DNA of 64,000 bases from Bacillus sp. ISL-34 (GCF_018613325.1 NZ_JAGGQJ010000004.1:310001-374000), one strand, 5' to 3'; numbered from the stretch's first letter, positions 31,163-40,157 are shown. Numbers and translations: made by a program. Notes: generated by a model not told the origin, from the letters alone.

Positions 31163-31199
31163 TAAAGGCCATTTGGGGATTGTCCCTGAATGGCTTTTT
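31163..31199 (+). terminator. Terminator of yumB
   Basis: AAAGGCCATT and AATGGCTTTTT flank an inner GGGGA/TCCCT pair; the T-run follows. Confidence 0.85.
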
Positions 31200-31352
31200 C
31201 ATTGGCATCCCATCAATGGTTGAGTCGCCATCTATTGGAGTATGCACTGTTTTCATTTGGAATATAATGGGTAATGATGACGAAGCTTAATCGTATGTTC
31301 CTCTGCTGATAGGAGTTTACACTAATTATAATGAATATAGGGGAAGTGGGTC

Positions 31353-31835
31353 TTGGTGGAACGATGCAAAAATGTTTGGCTGGCTGTGTCCGGCCTTGTG
31401 ATATCTGATAAAGGTGAGTGGCTGGTCGTGAACAAAAGGTATGGCGGATTGAAAGGGCAATGGTCGCTTCCGGCAGGTTTTGTCAAAAATGATGAAACCG
31501 TCGATGAAGCTGTCGTGAGGGAAGTGTTGTAGGAGACGGGTATTCATACAGAAATCGAAGGCATTGTAGGAGTGAGAAGCGGAGTCATCAAAGGGGATAT
31601 AAGTGATAATATGTTGATATTTTTACTTAAACCGGTAAGTTTTGAAGTAACCGCTCAATTGGATGAACTATATGAAGCTAAATTTTATGACCCTGATTTG
31701 CTCATGCAGGAGGGGAAGCAATCATTACTATTGGAACAGCTTTTAGCTTTTAAAAAGGAAAGAATGCAGACGATGCTTGACGGGTTGAACCCGGGAGATC
31801 AATTTGGGTATACATCATATAATTTATTCATGTGA
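31353..31835 (+). pseudogene. Nudix hydrolase gene with an in-frame TAG inside the Nudix box
   Basis: Reading from TTG 31353 (ribosome binding site GGGGAAG) gives about 160 codons with a clear Nudix fold: LVVNKRYGGLKGQWSLPAGFV, then the box with REVL-stop-ETGI. The TAG at 31530-31532 falls exactly where REVLEETGI has the first of its paired glutamates, so one change from GAG would explain it. The frame is otherwise open to 31835 and ends GYTSYNLFM. The catalytic site is destroyed unless the stop is read through. The 3' part alone could start at 31572 but would lack the Nudix box. Confidence 0.85.
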
Positions 31836-31943
31836 TTTGGGTAATTATCTTTTCTTCGGTATTATTTGGTATAAGTCGTTGACGCAGCAATTATTTTTTC
31901 AGTAAACTAAAGGTGTCGCTTTTTAAGGAGGGTCAAGAATAAC

Positions 31944-32261
31944 ATGCCATTGCCTGTTTTAATTATCTCAATACTCTTATTTTTCATATTGTTTTTCGGA
32001 ATTGGCTTTTTGCTGAATATGCTCTTTCGTTCTTCGTGGATCATGGTCATCTTATTTCCAATCGTCTTTATCATCATTGTCAATGAAACAAAGTTAATAG
32101 AATATTTTAGAAATCCGGGAATATCTTTTTCTAATCTTGGAACGAACCTTACATCCTTGCATACGGCAGACATCATTATTTTATCAAGCGGGCTGCTTGG
32201 TGCGGTTTTAGCTGGCGTGGTCATCAGGATTCTAAGGAATAAAGGATATCAAATGTTTTGA
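31944..32261 (+). CDS. yuiB: Small membrane protein YuiB
   Basis: YuiB is a 105-residue integral membrane protein of unknown function. Three hydrophobic segments are visible at about residues 4-27, 30-50 and 75-98, and a short hydrophilic loop with RNPGISFSNLGTNL separates the last two. AAGGAGG lies 12 bases before the ATG at 31944, a slightly long spacing. It precedes the second copy of the dispersed repeat. Confidence 0.85.
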   Translation: MPLPVLIISILLFFILFFGIGFLLNMLFRSSWIMVILFPIVFIIIVNETKLIEYFRNPGISFSNLGTNLTSLHTADIIILSSGLLGAVLAGVVIRILRNKGYQMF

Positions 32262-32270
32262 AAATGGGAA

Positions 32271-32294
32271 GGGCCGTCATTTATGGACGGTCCC
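32271..32294 (+). other. Terminator-like hairpin without T-run, related to 32507-32536
   Basis: GGGCCGTC (32271-32278) and GACGGTCC (32286-32293) form a stem with one wobble pair, just after yuiB. Instead of a T-run it meets the repeat element. A nearly identical hairpin with a T-run lies on the far side of the element. Confidence 0.7.
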
Positions 32295-32513
32295 AGACTG
32301 TAGACAAACTCGATGAAAAACGGGTTTGTCTACATTTTTTTTAGGATTAGTACAATTTGTCTACTCCAGGCACTCGCTTTCCGCGGGCGGACCGGGAGCC
32401 TCCTCGACGCTCTTTGCGTCTGCGGGGTCTCCCTAGGACTCGCTTTTCCCGCAGGAGTCTCGCACCTTCCGTTCCAGTCAACTTTGTTTAATTTATCGAC
32501 AAACTGGGGCCGT
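32294..32513 (-). repeat. Dispersed palindromic composite repeat, copy 2
   Basis: In reverse orientation this matches 1-150. It has the terminal hairpin TGTAGACAAAC/GTTTGTCTACA (32299-32334, followed by T8 on the plus strand), then the GC-rich block with GCGGAAAGCGAGTGCCTGG and GGAGGCTCCCGG, then an outer TTTGTCGATAA segment. The internal hairpin at 32406-32420 is GACGC/GCGTC, paired differently from copy 1 but still fully complementary. Confidence 0.82.
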
Positions 32514-32536
32514 CAATTAGGACGGCCCTTTTTTTG
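32507..32536 (+). terminator. Terminator downstream of the repeat
   Basis: GGGCCGTC and GACGGCCC pair around AATTAG and are followed by nine T residues. It was probably the yuiB terminator before or after insertion of the repeat. Confidence 0.85.
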
Positions 32537-32626
32537 TAAGAAAAATTGGATCTTTTCATGCTTTATGAATACTTTCACTCTGGAAAGGGAACAAATATCC
32601 TTGTGAGAGGAGTGGAATTAATACAT

Positions 32627-33319
32627 ATGAAGGGTGTAAAGGCGTTATTTTTGAGGGTTGCTATTATCATATTATTTATCTTGGCCATCGATTCAACCTT
32701 AAATCATGTTTTTGGGGCCATGCCTGAAGATCAACCTTTTGAAGAGGCGATGAAACAACATCGAATGCTTGGTCTCGAATATAAAGCCATCCATAGTGGA
32801 GGTCAAGTGGCAACGCTAATGGCATCCGCATCCACGAGTAATGGTCCCACAACGATAGCGGAGGCAATCGAGCTCTCGAAATACCCGAAGCATGAAGTTT
32901 TGGCTACAGGATATACAGCAGGGTATGAATCAACCGGAAAGTATCCGGAAAGCCCATCCTATGGAATCACTTATTCAGGGGTGAAGGTGAAACGGGATCT
33001 GTTTTCCACCATTGCCGCCGATCTTACCGTATTCCCTCTCGGAACCATCCTTTGGATTCCGGGCTATGGATATGGGGTTGTAGCGGACAAGGGTGGTGCA
33101 ATCAAAGGAAACCACCTGGATCTATACTACGAAACGGTACAAGATGTATACGAGAATTGGGGAAAGAAAACCCTTGAAGTATATGTTGTCCAAAAAGGGA
33201 ACGGCGAGTTATCCGAAGAACAGTTAAGCAAGTTGAATGAAACCAAGATCAGGCAGGTATTCAAGCCTAAAATCGCCCAGAAAACATTGAACGAGAATGT
33301 AGCTTCGTTTGCTTTTTAA
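32627..33319 (+). CDS. yuiC: 3D-domain protein YuiC (Sps-type lytic transglycosylase)
   Basis: YuiC is a membrane-anchored 3D-domain protein; B. subtilis YuiC is a small MltA-like lytic transglycosylase related to resuscitation/stationary-phase survival proteins. The product of about 230 residues has one N-terminal transmembrane segment (residues 5-25), then the 3D domain with Asp154 in [11 protein letters not shown] and Asp165 in HLDLYYE; the third acidic position is Glu169. Upstream residues [16 protein letters not shown] are family-typical. The ATG at 32627 is chosen, but the ribosome binding site GAGAGGAG is a little far. Confidence 0.88.
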   Translation: MKGVKALFLRVAIIILFILAIDSTLNHVFGAMPEDQPFEEAMKQHRMLGLEYKAIHSGGQVATLMASASTSNGPTTIAEAIELSKYPKHEVLATGYTAGYESTGKYPESPSYGITYSGVKVKRDLFSTIAADLTVFPLGTILWIPGYGYGVVADKGGAIKGNHLDLYYETVQDVYENWGKKTLEVYVVQKGNGELSEEQLSKLNETKIRQVFKPKIAQKTLNENVASFAF

Positions 33320-33340
33320 TGATGGACAAAAGTGAAAGTG

Positions 33341-33369
33341 AAAGGCTGCCTCAATTGAGGCAGCCTTTT
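33341..33369 (+). terminator. Terminator of yuiC
   Basis: AAGGCTGCCTC and GAGGCAGCCTT form a perfect stem with loop AATT and T-run TTTTG. Confidence 0.88.
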
Positions 33370-33395
33370 GATTGTCTGTTTCATTTGGAACGCCC

Positions 33396-34184
33396 TTAGT
33401 CCATGCTTTTGTAGGCTTCAGGATGCAGAGCCTTTGCCAATTTGGAAAGCCCATCCAGTAATCGCGGGGAAGGCCGGCAGAATAAAGGTTCTTCCATGAT
33501 GTGAATATTGTTATCCCGGACTGCCCTCATATCAGTCCACCCTTTCCGTTTTTTGACCAGCTCCGGGTTTACTTTTCGTAAAGGGACACCGACCCAAGCT
33601 AAGCAAATGTGGTCGGGATCCCTTTTTTTGACCTCTTCGGAAGTGACTTGAATGCTTGCCATGTCGACATCTTCGAAAAGGTTATATCCTCCCGCAAGCG
33701 TGCTGATCTCGGATAACCAATTAACTCCCCCGGGGCTGAATAAGGGATTTGGCCACCATTCCCAATACAGAGACGGCTTTGTTTCGATTTTATCGGCGAC
33801 GTTTTTATATTGAAGGATGGCATCGCGGAATTTGGCTGCCTGTTCCTCTGCTTTTTCCTTAAGATCCATGGCCTCGCCCAAGATCAGTAAATCTTTTGCG
33901 ATATCTTCAAGTGATTGCGGGTTGAATATGATATGGGGGATGTTCCGTTCTTTTAGCCCCTCAATATTTTTTTCCATGCCCGGTACACTTAGTGAAGCCA
34001 GCACCAGATCGGGTTTTAGTGACTCCACATGATCGATATCAATCGATAAATCGGGCCCCACCTTAGGAAGATGCTGTAAGGTTTCAGGCCAATCAGAGTA
34101 GTCATCGATGGCGATCAGCTGATCTTCAATCCCTAGATATGTGCAGAGTTCCGTATTGCTGGGGCAAAGAGAGATTATTTTCAA
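33396..34184 (-). CDS. Cobalamin-binding (BtuF-type) periplasmic-fold protein without signal peptide
   Basis: This 262-residue protein belongs to the substrate-binding family of cobalamin/iron-complex ABC transporters (PF01497-type), but has neither signal peptide nor lipobox, so it should be cytosolic. Typical features are IISLCPSNTEL, SLKPDLVL, ILGEAMDL and a Trp-rich LYWEWWPNPLFSPGG. No permease or ATPase gene is next to it. A TTG start at 34184 with GGTAGGTG upstream gives MKIISL; a GTG at 34193 is also open. It follows yuiD by a few bases and is probably cotranscribed. Confidence 0.82.
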   Translation of the reverse strand: MKIISLCPSNTELCTYLGIEDQLIAIDDYSDWPETLQHLPKVGPDLSIDIDHVESLKPDLVLASLSVPGMEKNIEGLKERNIPHIIFNPQSLEDIAKDLLILGEAMDLKEKAEEQAAKFRDAILQYKNVADKIETKPSLYWEWWPNPLFSPGGVNWLSEISTLAGGYNLFEDVDMASIQVTSEEVKKRDPDHICLAWVGVPLRKVNPELVKKRKGWTDMRAVRDNNIHIMEEPLFCRPSPRLLDGLSKLAKALHPEAYKSMD

Positions 34185-34193
34185 ATTGAACAC

Positions 34194-34676
34194 CTACCCT
34201 TGAAAGATGAAAAAGTGAAGTGCCAGCGCAATGAATACTCCGGTCAAGGCTCCGAAAAATACCTCGATTGGCTTATGGCCCAACAGTTCCTTTAATTGTT
34301 GCTGTTTCTGTTTATCTGCTTTTTTCTGCCAGTTCTTTGCTTGCTCGACAAATGTATTGAAATCCGTAACGAGCTGGTTCAAAACGGCTGCCTGTTCTCC
34401 TGCCTGCCTTCTCACTCCTGTCGCATCGAACATCGTGATGATTGCAAAGATCGCTGCAACGGCAAATACAGGGGAATCCATTCCGGTTTCGATCCCAACC
34501 GCTACGGTTAGGGCTGACACGGCCGCAGAGTGGGAGCTTGGCATACCGCCTGTGGAGTTGATGAGTGACCAGTTCACTTTACGAAATGCTATGAAGTGGA
34601 TGGGCACTTTAATGAATTGAGCAAAGAAAATGGCAATCAATGCTGCGATTAAAGGGAAGTTGAGTAATAATTCCAA
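34194..34676 (-). CDS. yuiD: Divergent PAP2-family membrane protein YuiD
   Basis: YuiD is a 160-residue membrane protein of the divergent PAP2 (DUF212) family, related to acid phosphatase/vanadium haloperoxidase-like proteins. The family signature NSTGGMPSSHSAAVSAL lies at about residues 40-56 and FDATGVRRQAGEQA at about 104-117. Four hydrophobic segments are visible, with a charged helical insertion (residues 110-140). A substrate is not known. AGAAAGAAGG precedes the ATG on the minus strand. It is divergent from pepA. Confidence 0.92.
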   Translation of the reverse strand: MELLLNFPLIAALIAIFFAQFIKVPIHFIAFRKVNWSLINSTGGMPSSHSAAVSALTVAVGIETGMDSPVFAVAAIFAIITMFDATGVRRQAGEQAAVLNQLVTDFNTFVEQAKNWQKKADKQKQQQLKELLGHKPIEVFFGALTGVFIALALHFFIFQG

Positions 34677-34954
34677 GAGTATCAGCCTTCTTTCTAGTTA
34701 TAAGTAAAGATGAAATCCATATATGGGTAAATACATCATGCTCGGAATAAGGCGCTTATTATTATTTCCATTCAGTCCTGTCGATTCCCTGCTGGTATAA
34801 GTATAAATTATAAATATGATCTTTCTTAATACTATTACTCTAAAGTCACTCATTCTAAACAATATCCCTTGTTATTATTATTTTTGTGGGCCTTATTCGA
34901 AAATTTTTGAAGGTTTCGTTATAATGGATGTAATCGAATGGAGGAGGTAGCAGA

Positions 34955-36460
34955 ATGTTCACAGTAAAAGATTCCTTGAATATAGATTTGATGGACGAAT
35001 GCCTGATTCTAGGCGTATTTGACAGACCCGTAAAATTTACAGGCATAGGAAAAGAAGCGGATGAACGATTGGACGGCCAGCTAACAGAGTTAGTGAAGGC
35101 CGGAGAAATCTCTTCCAAGAAAAAATCAGTGGTCAAAATACATACATTAGGTAAATTAAGCGTAAAGAGATTGATTTTTGTAGGGTTGGGCAAGGAAAAG
35201 GAGCTATCCTTTGAAACGCTCCGCGAAGCGTTGGGAAAAGCGCGTAAGACGATAAAAGAATCCAAGATTACGACACTTTCAATCGCTTTGGATACATTCA
35301 CGACTGAAAATCTGGATGCATTGGACGCAGCGCATGCTTGTTCCGAGGCTTTCGAACTTGCTTCCTATAAATTTGACGGATACAAGCAAAAATCGAACCA
35401 GGTCGAAAAAAGCCTGGAATCGATTACGGTTTACAGTGAATATGATCAAGAAGAGGTCGGAGCCGCGCTTCATGTAGGGAGAATCTTCGGAAGGGCGACG
35501 AACTCAGCCAGAACATTGGTCAACACTCCAGGCAATTTGTTGACTTCCACGGATTTGGCGGATTATTCATCTGCCTTGGGCGAACGTTATGGTTTTGAAG
35601 TGGAAATCCTCGAGAAGGAAGATATGCTCAAGTTGGGAATGGGTGCGCTCCTTGCTGTCAATAAAGGTTCGGTCGAGCCTCCGAAAATGATCGTCCTGAA
35701 GTATCAAGGTAAAGAGGAATGGAAGGATGTTATCGGGTTGGTCGGCAAAGGCATCACATTCGATACGGGTGGATACTCATTGAAAACGAAGGCCGGAATC
35801 GTTGGAATGAAGACGGATATGGGCGGTGCGGCAGCTGTTTTAGGCGCGATGGAAATAATCGGTGAATTAGGACCGGATCAAAATGTCGTGGCTGTCATTC
35901 CTTCCACTGATAACATGATCAGCGGTGATGCATTCAAGCCGGATGATGTGATCACTGCCATGAGCGGCAAGACGATAGAGGTATTGAATACGGATGCGGA
36001 AGGCCGGCTGGTTTTGGCGGATGCCATGACATACGCTAAACATCATGGTGCTGACTATCTTATTGACGTTGCTACTTTAACGGGCGGTGTCATAACGGCG
36101 CTGGGCATGGATATGACGGGTGCAATGACAAATGACACGGAATTCTATGAACAAGTGGTCAAAGCCTCAGAGGAGGCCGGGGAGCCCATTTGGAGATTGC
36201 CGATTACAGAAAAGGATAAAGAGCGGGTACGCAATAGTAAAATAGCGGATTTGAATAATTCACCTGGAGGGGCAGGGCATGCGATCATGGGCGGTGCATT
36301 CATCGGCGAATTTGCCGAAGACACTCCGTGGGTCCATCTGGATATTGCCGGAACATCCACAACCTCGAGCAGCTCCGAATTGTGCACGGCGGGGGCTACC
36401 GGTGTCATGGCACGAACGCTTGCACTATTGGTTGAAACCTTTGAATCGAAAACAAGATGA
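34955..36460 (+). CDS. pepA: Leucyl aminopeptidase (M17)
   Basis: PepA is a cytosolic M17 aminopeptidase that forms hexamers and removes N-terminal residues using two metal ions. The 501-residue protein has an N-terminal macro-like domain and a catalytic C-terminal domain with Lys265 in [11 protein letters not shown], the signature NTDAEGRL (residues 345-352, Asp347, Glu349, Arg351) and the adjacent [11 protein letters not shown] segment. GGAGGAGG precedes the ATG at 34955. It is a single-gene unit with a strong terminator. Confidence 0.96.
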   Translation: MFTVKDSLNIDLMDECLILGVFDRPVKFTGIGKEADERLDGQLTELVKAGEISSKKKSVVKIHTLGKLSVKRLIFVGLGKEKELSFETLREALGKARKTIKESKITTLSIALDTFTTENLDALDAAHACSEAFELASYKFDGYKQKSNQVEKSLESITVYSEYDQEEVGAALHVGRIFGRATNSARTLVNTPGNLLTSTDLADYSSALGERYGFEVEILEKEDMLKLGMGALLAVNKGSVEPPKMIVLKYQGKEEWKDVIGLVGKGITFDTGGYSLKTKAGIVGMKTDMGGAAAVLGAMEIIGELGPDQNVVAVIPSTDNMISGDAFKPDDVITAMSGKTIEVLNTDAEGRLVLADAMTYAKHHGADYLIDVATLTGGVITALGMDMTGAMTNDTEFYEQVVKASEEAGEPIWRLPITEKDKERVRNSKIADLNNSPGGAGHAIMGGAFIGEFAEDTPWVHLDIAGTSTTSSSSELCTAGATGVMARTLALLVETFESKTR

Positions 36461-36470
36461 ACCCAAATAT

Positions 36471-36500
36471 CCGAAGCCGAAAAAAGGCTTCGGTTTTTTT
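36471..36500 (+). terminator. Terminator of pepA
   Basis: CCGAAGCC and GGCTTCGG flank a 7-base loop and are followed by seven T residues. Confidence 0.92.
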
Positions 36501-36519
36501 ACCAAAAGAATGTTTGACG

Positions 36520-36909
36520 TTATACATCCCTCCATTTCAAGCTGACGATGATATGACAATTTTCTTCCCCTGCTTTAGGATAGAAATCAAAACGGATCCC
36601 ATCTGGGTTATACGTGATATCAGGTTCGTTCTTAATTCCTATCTGTCGGATCATATCGATCACGACACTCTTTTTCGACGCTTGGGCAGCAGTCATCAAC
36701 CGGTTCGAGAAAGGCTTGGATGTGGCTAAAGTATCCATGACTTTTTTTACATCAAGCATTAAGGATTGCGATGTCTTTGCCGATTTAACCAGCAGATCCG
36801 GATTGGTTGCCGAGTAGGGGCGCAATGTTCCTTCCCGTTCCCGATTCATTGCCCCGGCATGAGGCGGAAACAGGATAGGGTCATAAAAAAAATAAGGGAA
36901 ATCCTCCAA
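36520..36909 (-). CDS. Hypothetical protein, unrecognised
   Basis: I do not recognise this 129-residue product. It is soluble and begins with an aromatic-rich stretch (MEDFPYFFYDP), followed by a helical Ser/Thr/Lys-rich middle and a C-terminal beta-like part ending DFYPKAGEENCHIIVSLKWRD. A TTG at 36909 with AAGGAAGG upstream is the likely start; an ATG at about residue 21 is possible. The N-terminal pattern recalls small spore-associated proteins of Bacillus, but that is only an impression. Confidence 0.65.
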   Translation of the reverse strand: MEDFPYFFYDPILFPPHAGAMNREREGTLRPYSATNPDLLVKSAKTSQSLMLDVKKVMDTLATSKPFSNRLMTAAQASKKSVVIDMIRQIGIKNEPDITYNPDGIRFDFYPKAGEENCHIIVSLKWRDV

Positions 36910-37052
36910 AAGGTTTCCTTCCTTTCCTTAAGTCTGTCTATAGACACGTTTTCGTTATACGTTAAAATATGTATAAAGGCCAGCCGATATGATAGCGGTT
37001 TGTGAATGACCTTTCTCTGCAAAAAAACTTCTTGAAAATTATGATTAAAGAC

Positions 37053-37138
37053 ACACTATTATTTGTAAACTGCTTCATTGACAGGTATAGTGTATAGTAA
37101 TATACTTACTTACCTAAAGTAAGGAGAAGGCACACTAT
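37053..37138 (+). promoter_or_regulatory. Strong promoter with inverted-repeat operators upstream of ribA
   Basis: TTGACA (37078-37083) and TATACT (37101-37106) with a 17-base spacer form a near-consensus sigma-A promoter. ACACTAT or its complement ATAGTGT occurs three times (37053-37059, 37087-37093, 37132-37138), and CTTACTT-ACCTA-AAGTAAG lies just downstream of the -10. The last resembles operators of HxlR/MarR-type regulators. No FMN riboswitch is visible between promoter and start. Confidence 0.7.
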
Positions 37139-37163
37139 AAATTATAAAATAGGTGATGTTAAC

Positions 37164-37913
37164 ATGAAAATAACCGAGGAAACAAAAAACCTTTTAATAG
37201 ATAAAATGAATATCATCAAAACCCCGGGAAAAGCTGATATATGCCTTGTGGGGCCTGTGAACCTGCCTGTCGAACAAGGTGATTTCTCAACGGTTTTCCA
37301 ATGGTATACATGGCTTCAGCTTGACGGCGCGGATAATGACAAGGAAGCGGTGCTTGATTCGCTTTCGGAAGCCAACCTCGCTTTTGGACAGCAATCCTCC
37401 GTATTGGTGTATGGGGATTTTAATAAGTCGGGGGATGCACTTGTCCGGATGCATAGCATCTGTCACACAGGTGATATCTTCGGCAGTAAACGCTGTGATT
37501 GCGGCTACCAGCTCCACCAATCGATGAAGATGATAGCCGAGCATGGGTGCGGGGCCATTTTTTACCTTGCGGACCATGAAGGAAGAGGGATCGGCCTGTT
37601 TTCCAAATCTCTTGCCTATTTGCTTCAGCAGGAAGGTTATGACACGGTCGAGGCGAATGAGGCTTTAGGATTCGAGGACGATACGCGATCTTACGAGGGA
37701 GCCATTCGAGTGTTGAGGGAACTGCGCGAGAATCCGGTGACTTTGATCACGAACAACCCGAAAAAGCTGGATGCCCTCAAGAAGCATGGACTTGCGGCAA
37801 AGGACCATATTCCGCTTTGGGGCGGTCTGACGGAAGATAATAGTTTCTATCTCGATACAAAGGTTAAGAAGTCTGGACATATTCCCGAAAAGAAGCCAAC
37901 TTTGATTGTATAA
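37164..37913 (+). CDS. ribA: GTP cyclohydrolase II, standalone
   Basis: RibA opens the imidazole ring of GTP and releases formate and pyrophosphate, the first step toward riboflavin and other pyrimidine-derived products. The 249-residue protein has no DHBP synthase domain. Zinc ligands are Cys100, Cys111 and Cys113 with the canonical spacing, and DHEGRGIGLFSK contains the active-site loop; the tyrosine of the AYLLQQ segment needed for full hydrolysis is kept. About 90 N-terminal residues precede the core. It heads a four-gene operon and is not with ribE/ribH, so it is probably a second, pathway-specific copy. Confidence 0.92.
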   Translation: MKITEETKNLLIDKMNIIKTPGKADICLVGPVNLPVEQGDFSTVFQWYTWLQLDGADNDKEAVLDSLSEANLAFGQQSSVLVYGDFNKSGDALVRMHSICHTGDIFGSKRCDCGYQLHQSMKMIAEHGCGAIFYLADHEGRGIGLFSKSLAYLLQQEGYDTVEANEALGFEDDTRSYEGAIRVLRELRENPVTLITNNPKKLDALKKHGLAAKDHIPLWGGLTEDNSFYLDTKVKKSGHIPEKKPTLIV

Positions 37914-37926
37914 GGAGAGCTATAGT

Positions 37927-39021
37927 ATGAATGATGATCAATATTACATGAAGCTGGCACTGGATTTGGCGGCGAGTGCCAAAGGAAAGACGAATCCGAA
38001 TCCAGTGGTCGGTGCAGTCATAGTCAAAGACGGTGTGATAGCCGGGACAGGGATCCACCGTAAAGCGGGTGAACCGCATGCGGAAGTACATGCTTTCAAA
38101 ATGGCGGGTGAGTATGCGGAAGGTGCAACGCTATACGTGACTCTTGAGCCTTGTTCCCATTATGGAAAGACACCTCCTTGTGCAAATTTGGTGAAAGAAT
38201 CAGGTGTCCGGCGGGTTGTCGTGGCTACTCAAGATCCAAATCCGGAAGTAGCCGGCAGAGGGATATCGATCATAAAGGATGCAGGCATTGAAGTGGAAGT
38301 TGGCGTCCTTGAAAAGGAAGCTCAAAGGCTGAATGAGCGTTTTATTCACAATATGCTGACGAATCGTCCATTTGTCATATCGAAGTATGCGATGACGCTC
38401 GACGGAAAACTTGCAACCCACACAGGTCATTCAAAATGGATAACAGGAGAAGAATCACGTCATTCCGTTCATTTGCTGCGTGATGAGGTGGATGCCATTC
38501 TCGTTGGTATCGGGACTGTGTTGGCCGATGATCCATCACTGACGACCAGACTTCCGGAGGGCGGAGGGAAAAATCCGATCCGGATCATTTTAGACAGTGA
38601 ATTACGTGTTCCCTTGGATGCCAATGTTGTACAAGCATCAGTTGCGAAAACCTTGATCGTAACGCAGGAAAAAGCACCTGCGGATAAAATGGACCTTTTA
38701 CGTGAAAAAGGGGTCGAATTCATTTTTGTCCCCAAAAACGAGACGGGCCTGAATCTAAGGGCTTTGATGGAAGAGCTGTATAAAAAGGGGATTACGGATG
38801 TCTTGCTGGAAGGCGGAAGCGAAGTGAATGCCTCTTTCCTTAGGGAAGGGCTCATCGATAAATACTTGATTTATATAGCTCCTAAACTATTGGGCGGGAG
38901 AAACTCACTAACACCGTATACTGGAATGAATGTGGATAAGATGGATGAAGCGATGGATGTTTCCTTCTCTGGCGTGGAAACGTTTGGTGAGGACATACGC
39001 ATCACGGCTTATCCTAAATAA
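37927..39021 (+). CDS. ribD: Bifunctional pyrimidine deaminase/reductase RibD
   Basis: RibD deaminates and then reduces the GTP cyclohydrolase product to 5-amino-6-ribitylaminouracil 5'-phosphate. The 364-residue protein has the deaminase domain with zinc ligands His51 (HAEVHAF), Cys76 and Cys85 (PCSHYGKTPPC), and the reductase domain from about residue 145 (MTLDGKLATHTGHSKWITG) with the glycine-rich LLEGGSEVNASFL near residue 295. AAGGAGAG decides the ATG at 37927. It lies 13 bases after ribA. Confidence 0.95.
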   Translation: MNDDQYYMKLALDLAASAKGKTNPNPVVGAVIVKDGVIAGTGIHRKAGEPHAEVHAFKMAGEYAEGATLYVTLEPCSHYGKTPPCANLVKESGVRRVVVATQDPNPEVAGRGISIIKDAGIEVEVGVLEKEAQRLNERFIHNMLTNRPFVISKYAMTLDGKLATHTGHSKWITGEESRHSVHLLRDEVDAILVGIGTVLADDPSLTTRLPEGGGKNPIRIILDSELRVPLDANVVQASVAKTLIVTQEKAPADKMDLLREKGVEFIFVPKNETGLNLRALMEELYKKGITDVLLEGGSEVNASFLREGLIDKYLIYIAPKLLGGRNSLTPYTGMNVDKMDEAMDVSFSGVETFGEDIRITAYPK

Positions 39022-39044
39022 AAATAGACAACAGGTGAAGAGGC

Positions 39045-40142
39045 ATGTTGGTTAAAGCAGATGTATGCATAGTCGGATCAGGACCTGGAGGAGCTCTGCT
39101 GGCTTACCTATTGGCCAAGCAGGACATTTCAGTCGTATTGCTTGAGAGGCATTCTGAGGTTTCAAGGGAGTTCAGGGGCGAGTTCTTGAACGATGAAGGA
39201 GAGGGCATTCTTAAAAAGCACGGTTTATTCGAGAGTGTGGAAAGGCTAGGCTTGCTTAGGATGGAACAAATTGAATATTGGAATGACGGCCAAATATTCA
39301 AAAGCATTTTTCCTGAATGGCCTGTCGATCATGTGGGGATACATGTTCCTCAAAATCATCTGCTTACAGCTATATTGAATGAAGCTGAAAAGCTGGACTC
39401 TTTTCAATTGATGATGAATACGAGGGTTACGGACTTGATACAGAATGAAATGGGCCGTTTTACGGGTGTCAAGGCTCGAAATGGCGGAAATGACCTGGAA
39501 GTGCAAAGTTCATTGATAATCGGGGCGGACGGCAGATTTTCCATCGTTCGAAAAAAAGCGGGGATTCCAGTCGTGATTAAAAATCATGGTTATGATTTAC
39601 TGTGGGCAAAAATTCCAGCTCCCGAGGGATGGAAGCCTTCGATCAAGATGGCATTTGTCAATGGCTCACAGGTTGCCCTCTTCACTCAGGCTGGAGGTTT
39701 CATCCAAATTGGCTGGAATATAGAACATGGTTCATTTCCCCATTTGCGAAAACAGCATTTTGATCCGTTCATTGAAGATTTGCTTTTTGCCTTTCCTGAA
39801 TTAAAAAAGGTTGTGAGTGAAAATATCCGCTCTTGGCATGACTTTATTTTATTGGATGTTTACAGCAGCTATTGTAAAACGTGGACAAAGGATGGCGTTG
39901 CTTTATTAGGTGATGCAGCCCATACGATGACACCTACAGGTGCGTTCGGACTCAATTGTGCCATGAAGGATGCCGATATTTTAGCCGAACTTATTTCTGG
40001 ATGCATCCTGCAGGAGGATACTGGCTTCCTTGGACTTAAAATGGCTGAGCCAAAAAGAAAAGCCGAAATTGAAAGATTACAGGCCATTCAGGTGGACAAG
40101 GAAATTTCCTTCGCATCACAGTTTGCCGCCGCTTATGTTTGA
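39045..40142 (+). CDS. FAD-dependent class A monooxygenase
   Basis: This is a 365-residue UbiH/p-hydroxybenzoate hydroxylase-type flavoprotein that would hydroxylate or oxidise an aromatic or heteroaromatic substrate with NAD(P)H and O2. The FAD motif GSGPGG is at residues 11-16 and the ribose-binding Glu at about 34; the second motif is GADGRFSIVR, and GDAAHTMTPTGAFG places Gly289-Asp290 at the isoalloxazine. There is no membrane helix. It lies 23 bases after ribD and 15 before the HAD gene, so it should act in the same pathway; the substrate is unknown. Confidence 0.88.
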   Translation: MLVKADVCIVGSGPGGALLAYLLAKQDISVVLLERHSEVSREFRGEFLNDEGEGILKKHGLFESVERLGLLRMEQIEYWNDGQIFKSIFPEWPVDHVGIHVPQNHLLTAILNEAEKLDSFQLMMNTRVTDLIQNEMGRFTGVKARNGGNDLEVQSSLIIGADGRFSIVRKKAGIPVVIKNHGYDLLWAKIPAPEGWKPSIKMAFVNGSQVALFTQAGGFIQIGWNIEHGSFPHLRKQHFDPFIEDLLFAFPELKKVVSENIRSWHDFILLDVYSSYCKTWTKDGVALLGDAAHTMTPTGAFGLNCAMKDADILAELISGCILQEDTGFLGLKMAEPKRKAEIERLQAIQVDKEISFASQFAAAYV

Positions 40143-40157
40143 ATAGGAGTGAAGGAT

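Noticed and set aside
36910..37163. FMN riboswitch upstream of ribA
   Set aside because: The distance from promoter to start is only about 50 bases, and none of the conserved RFN blocks is visible.
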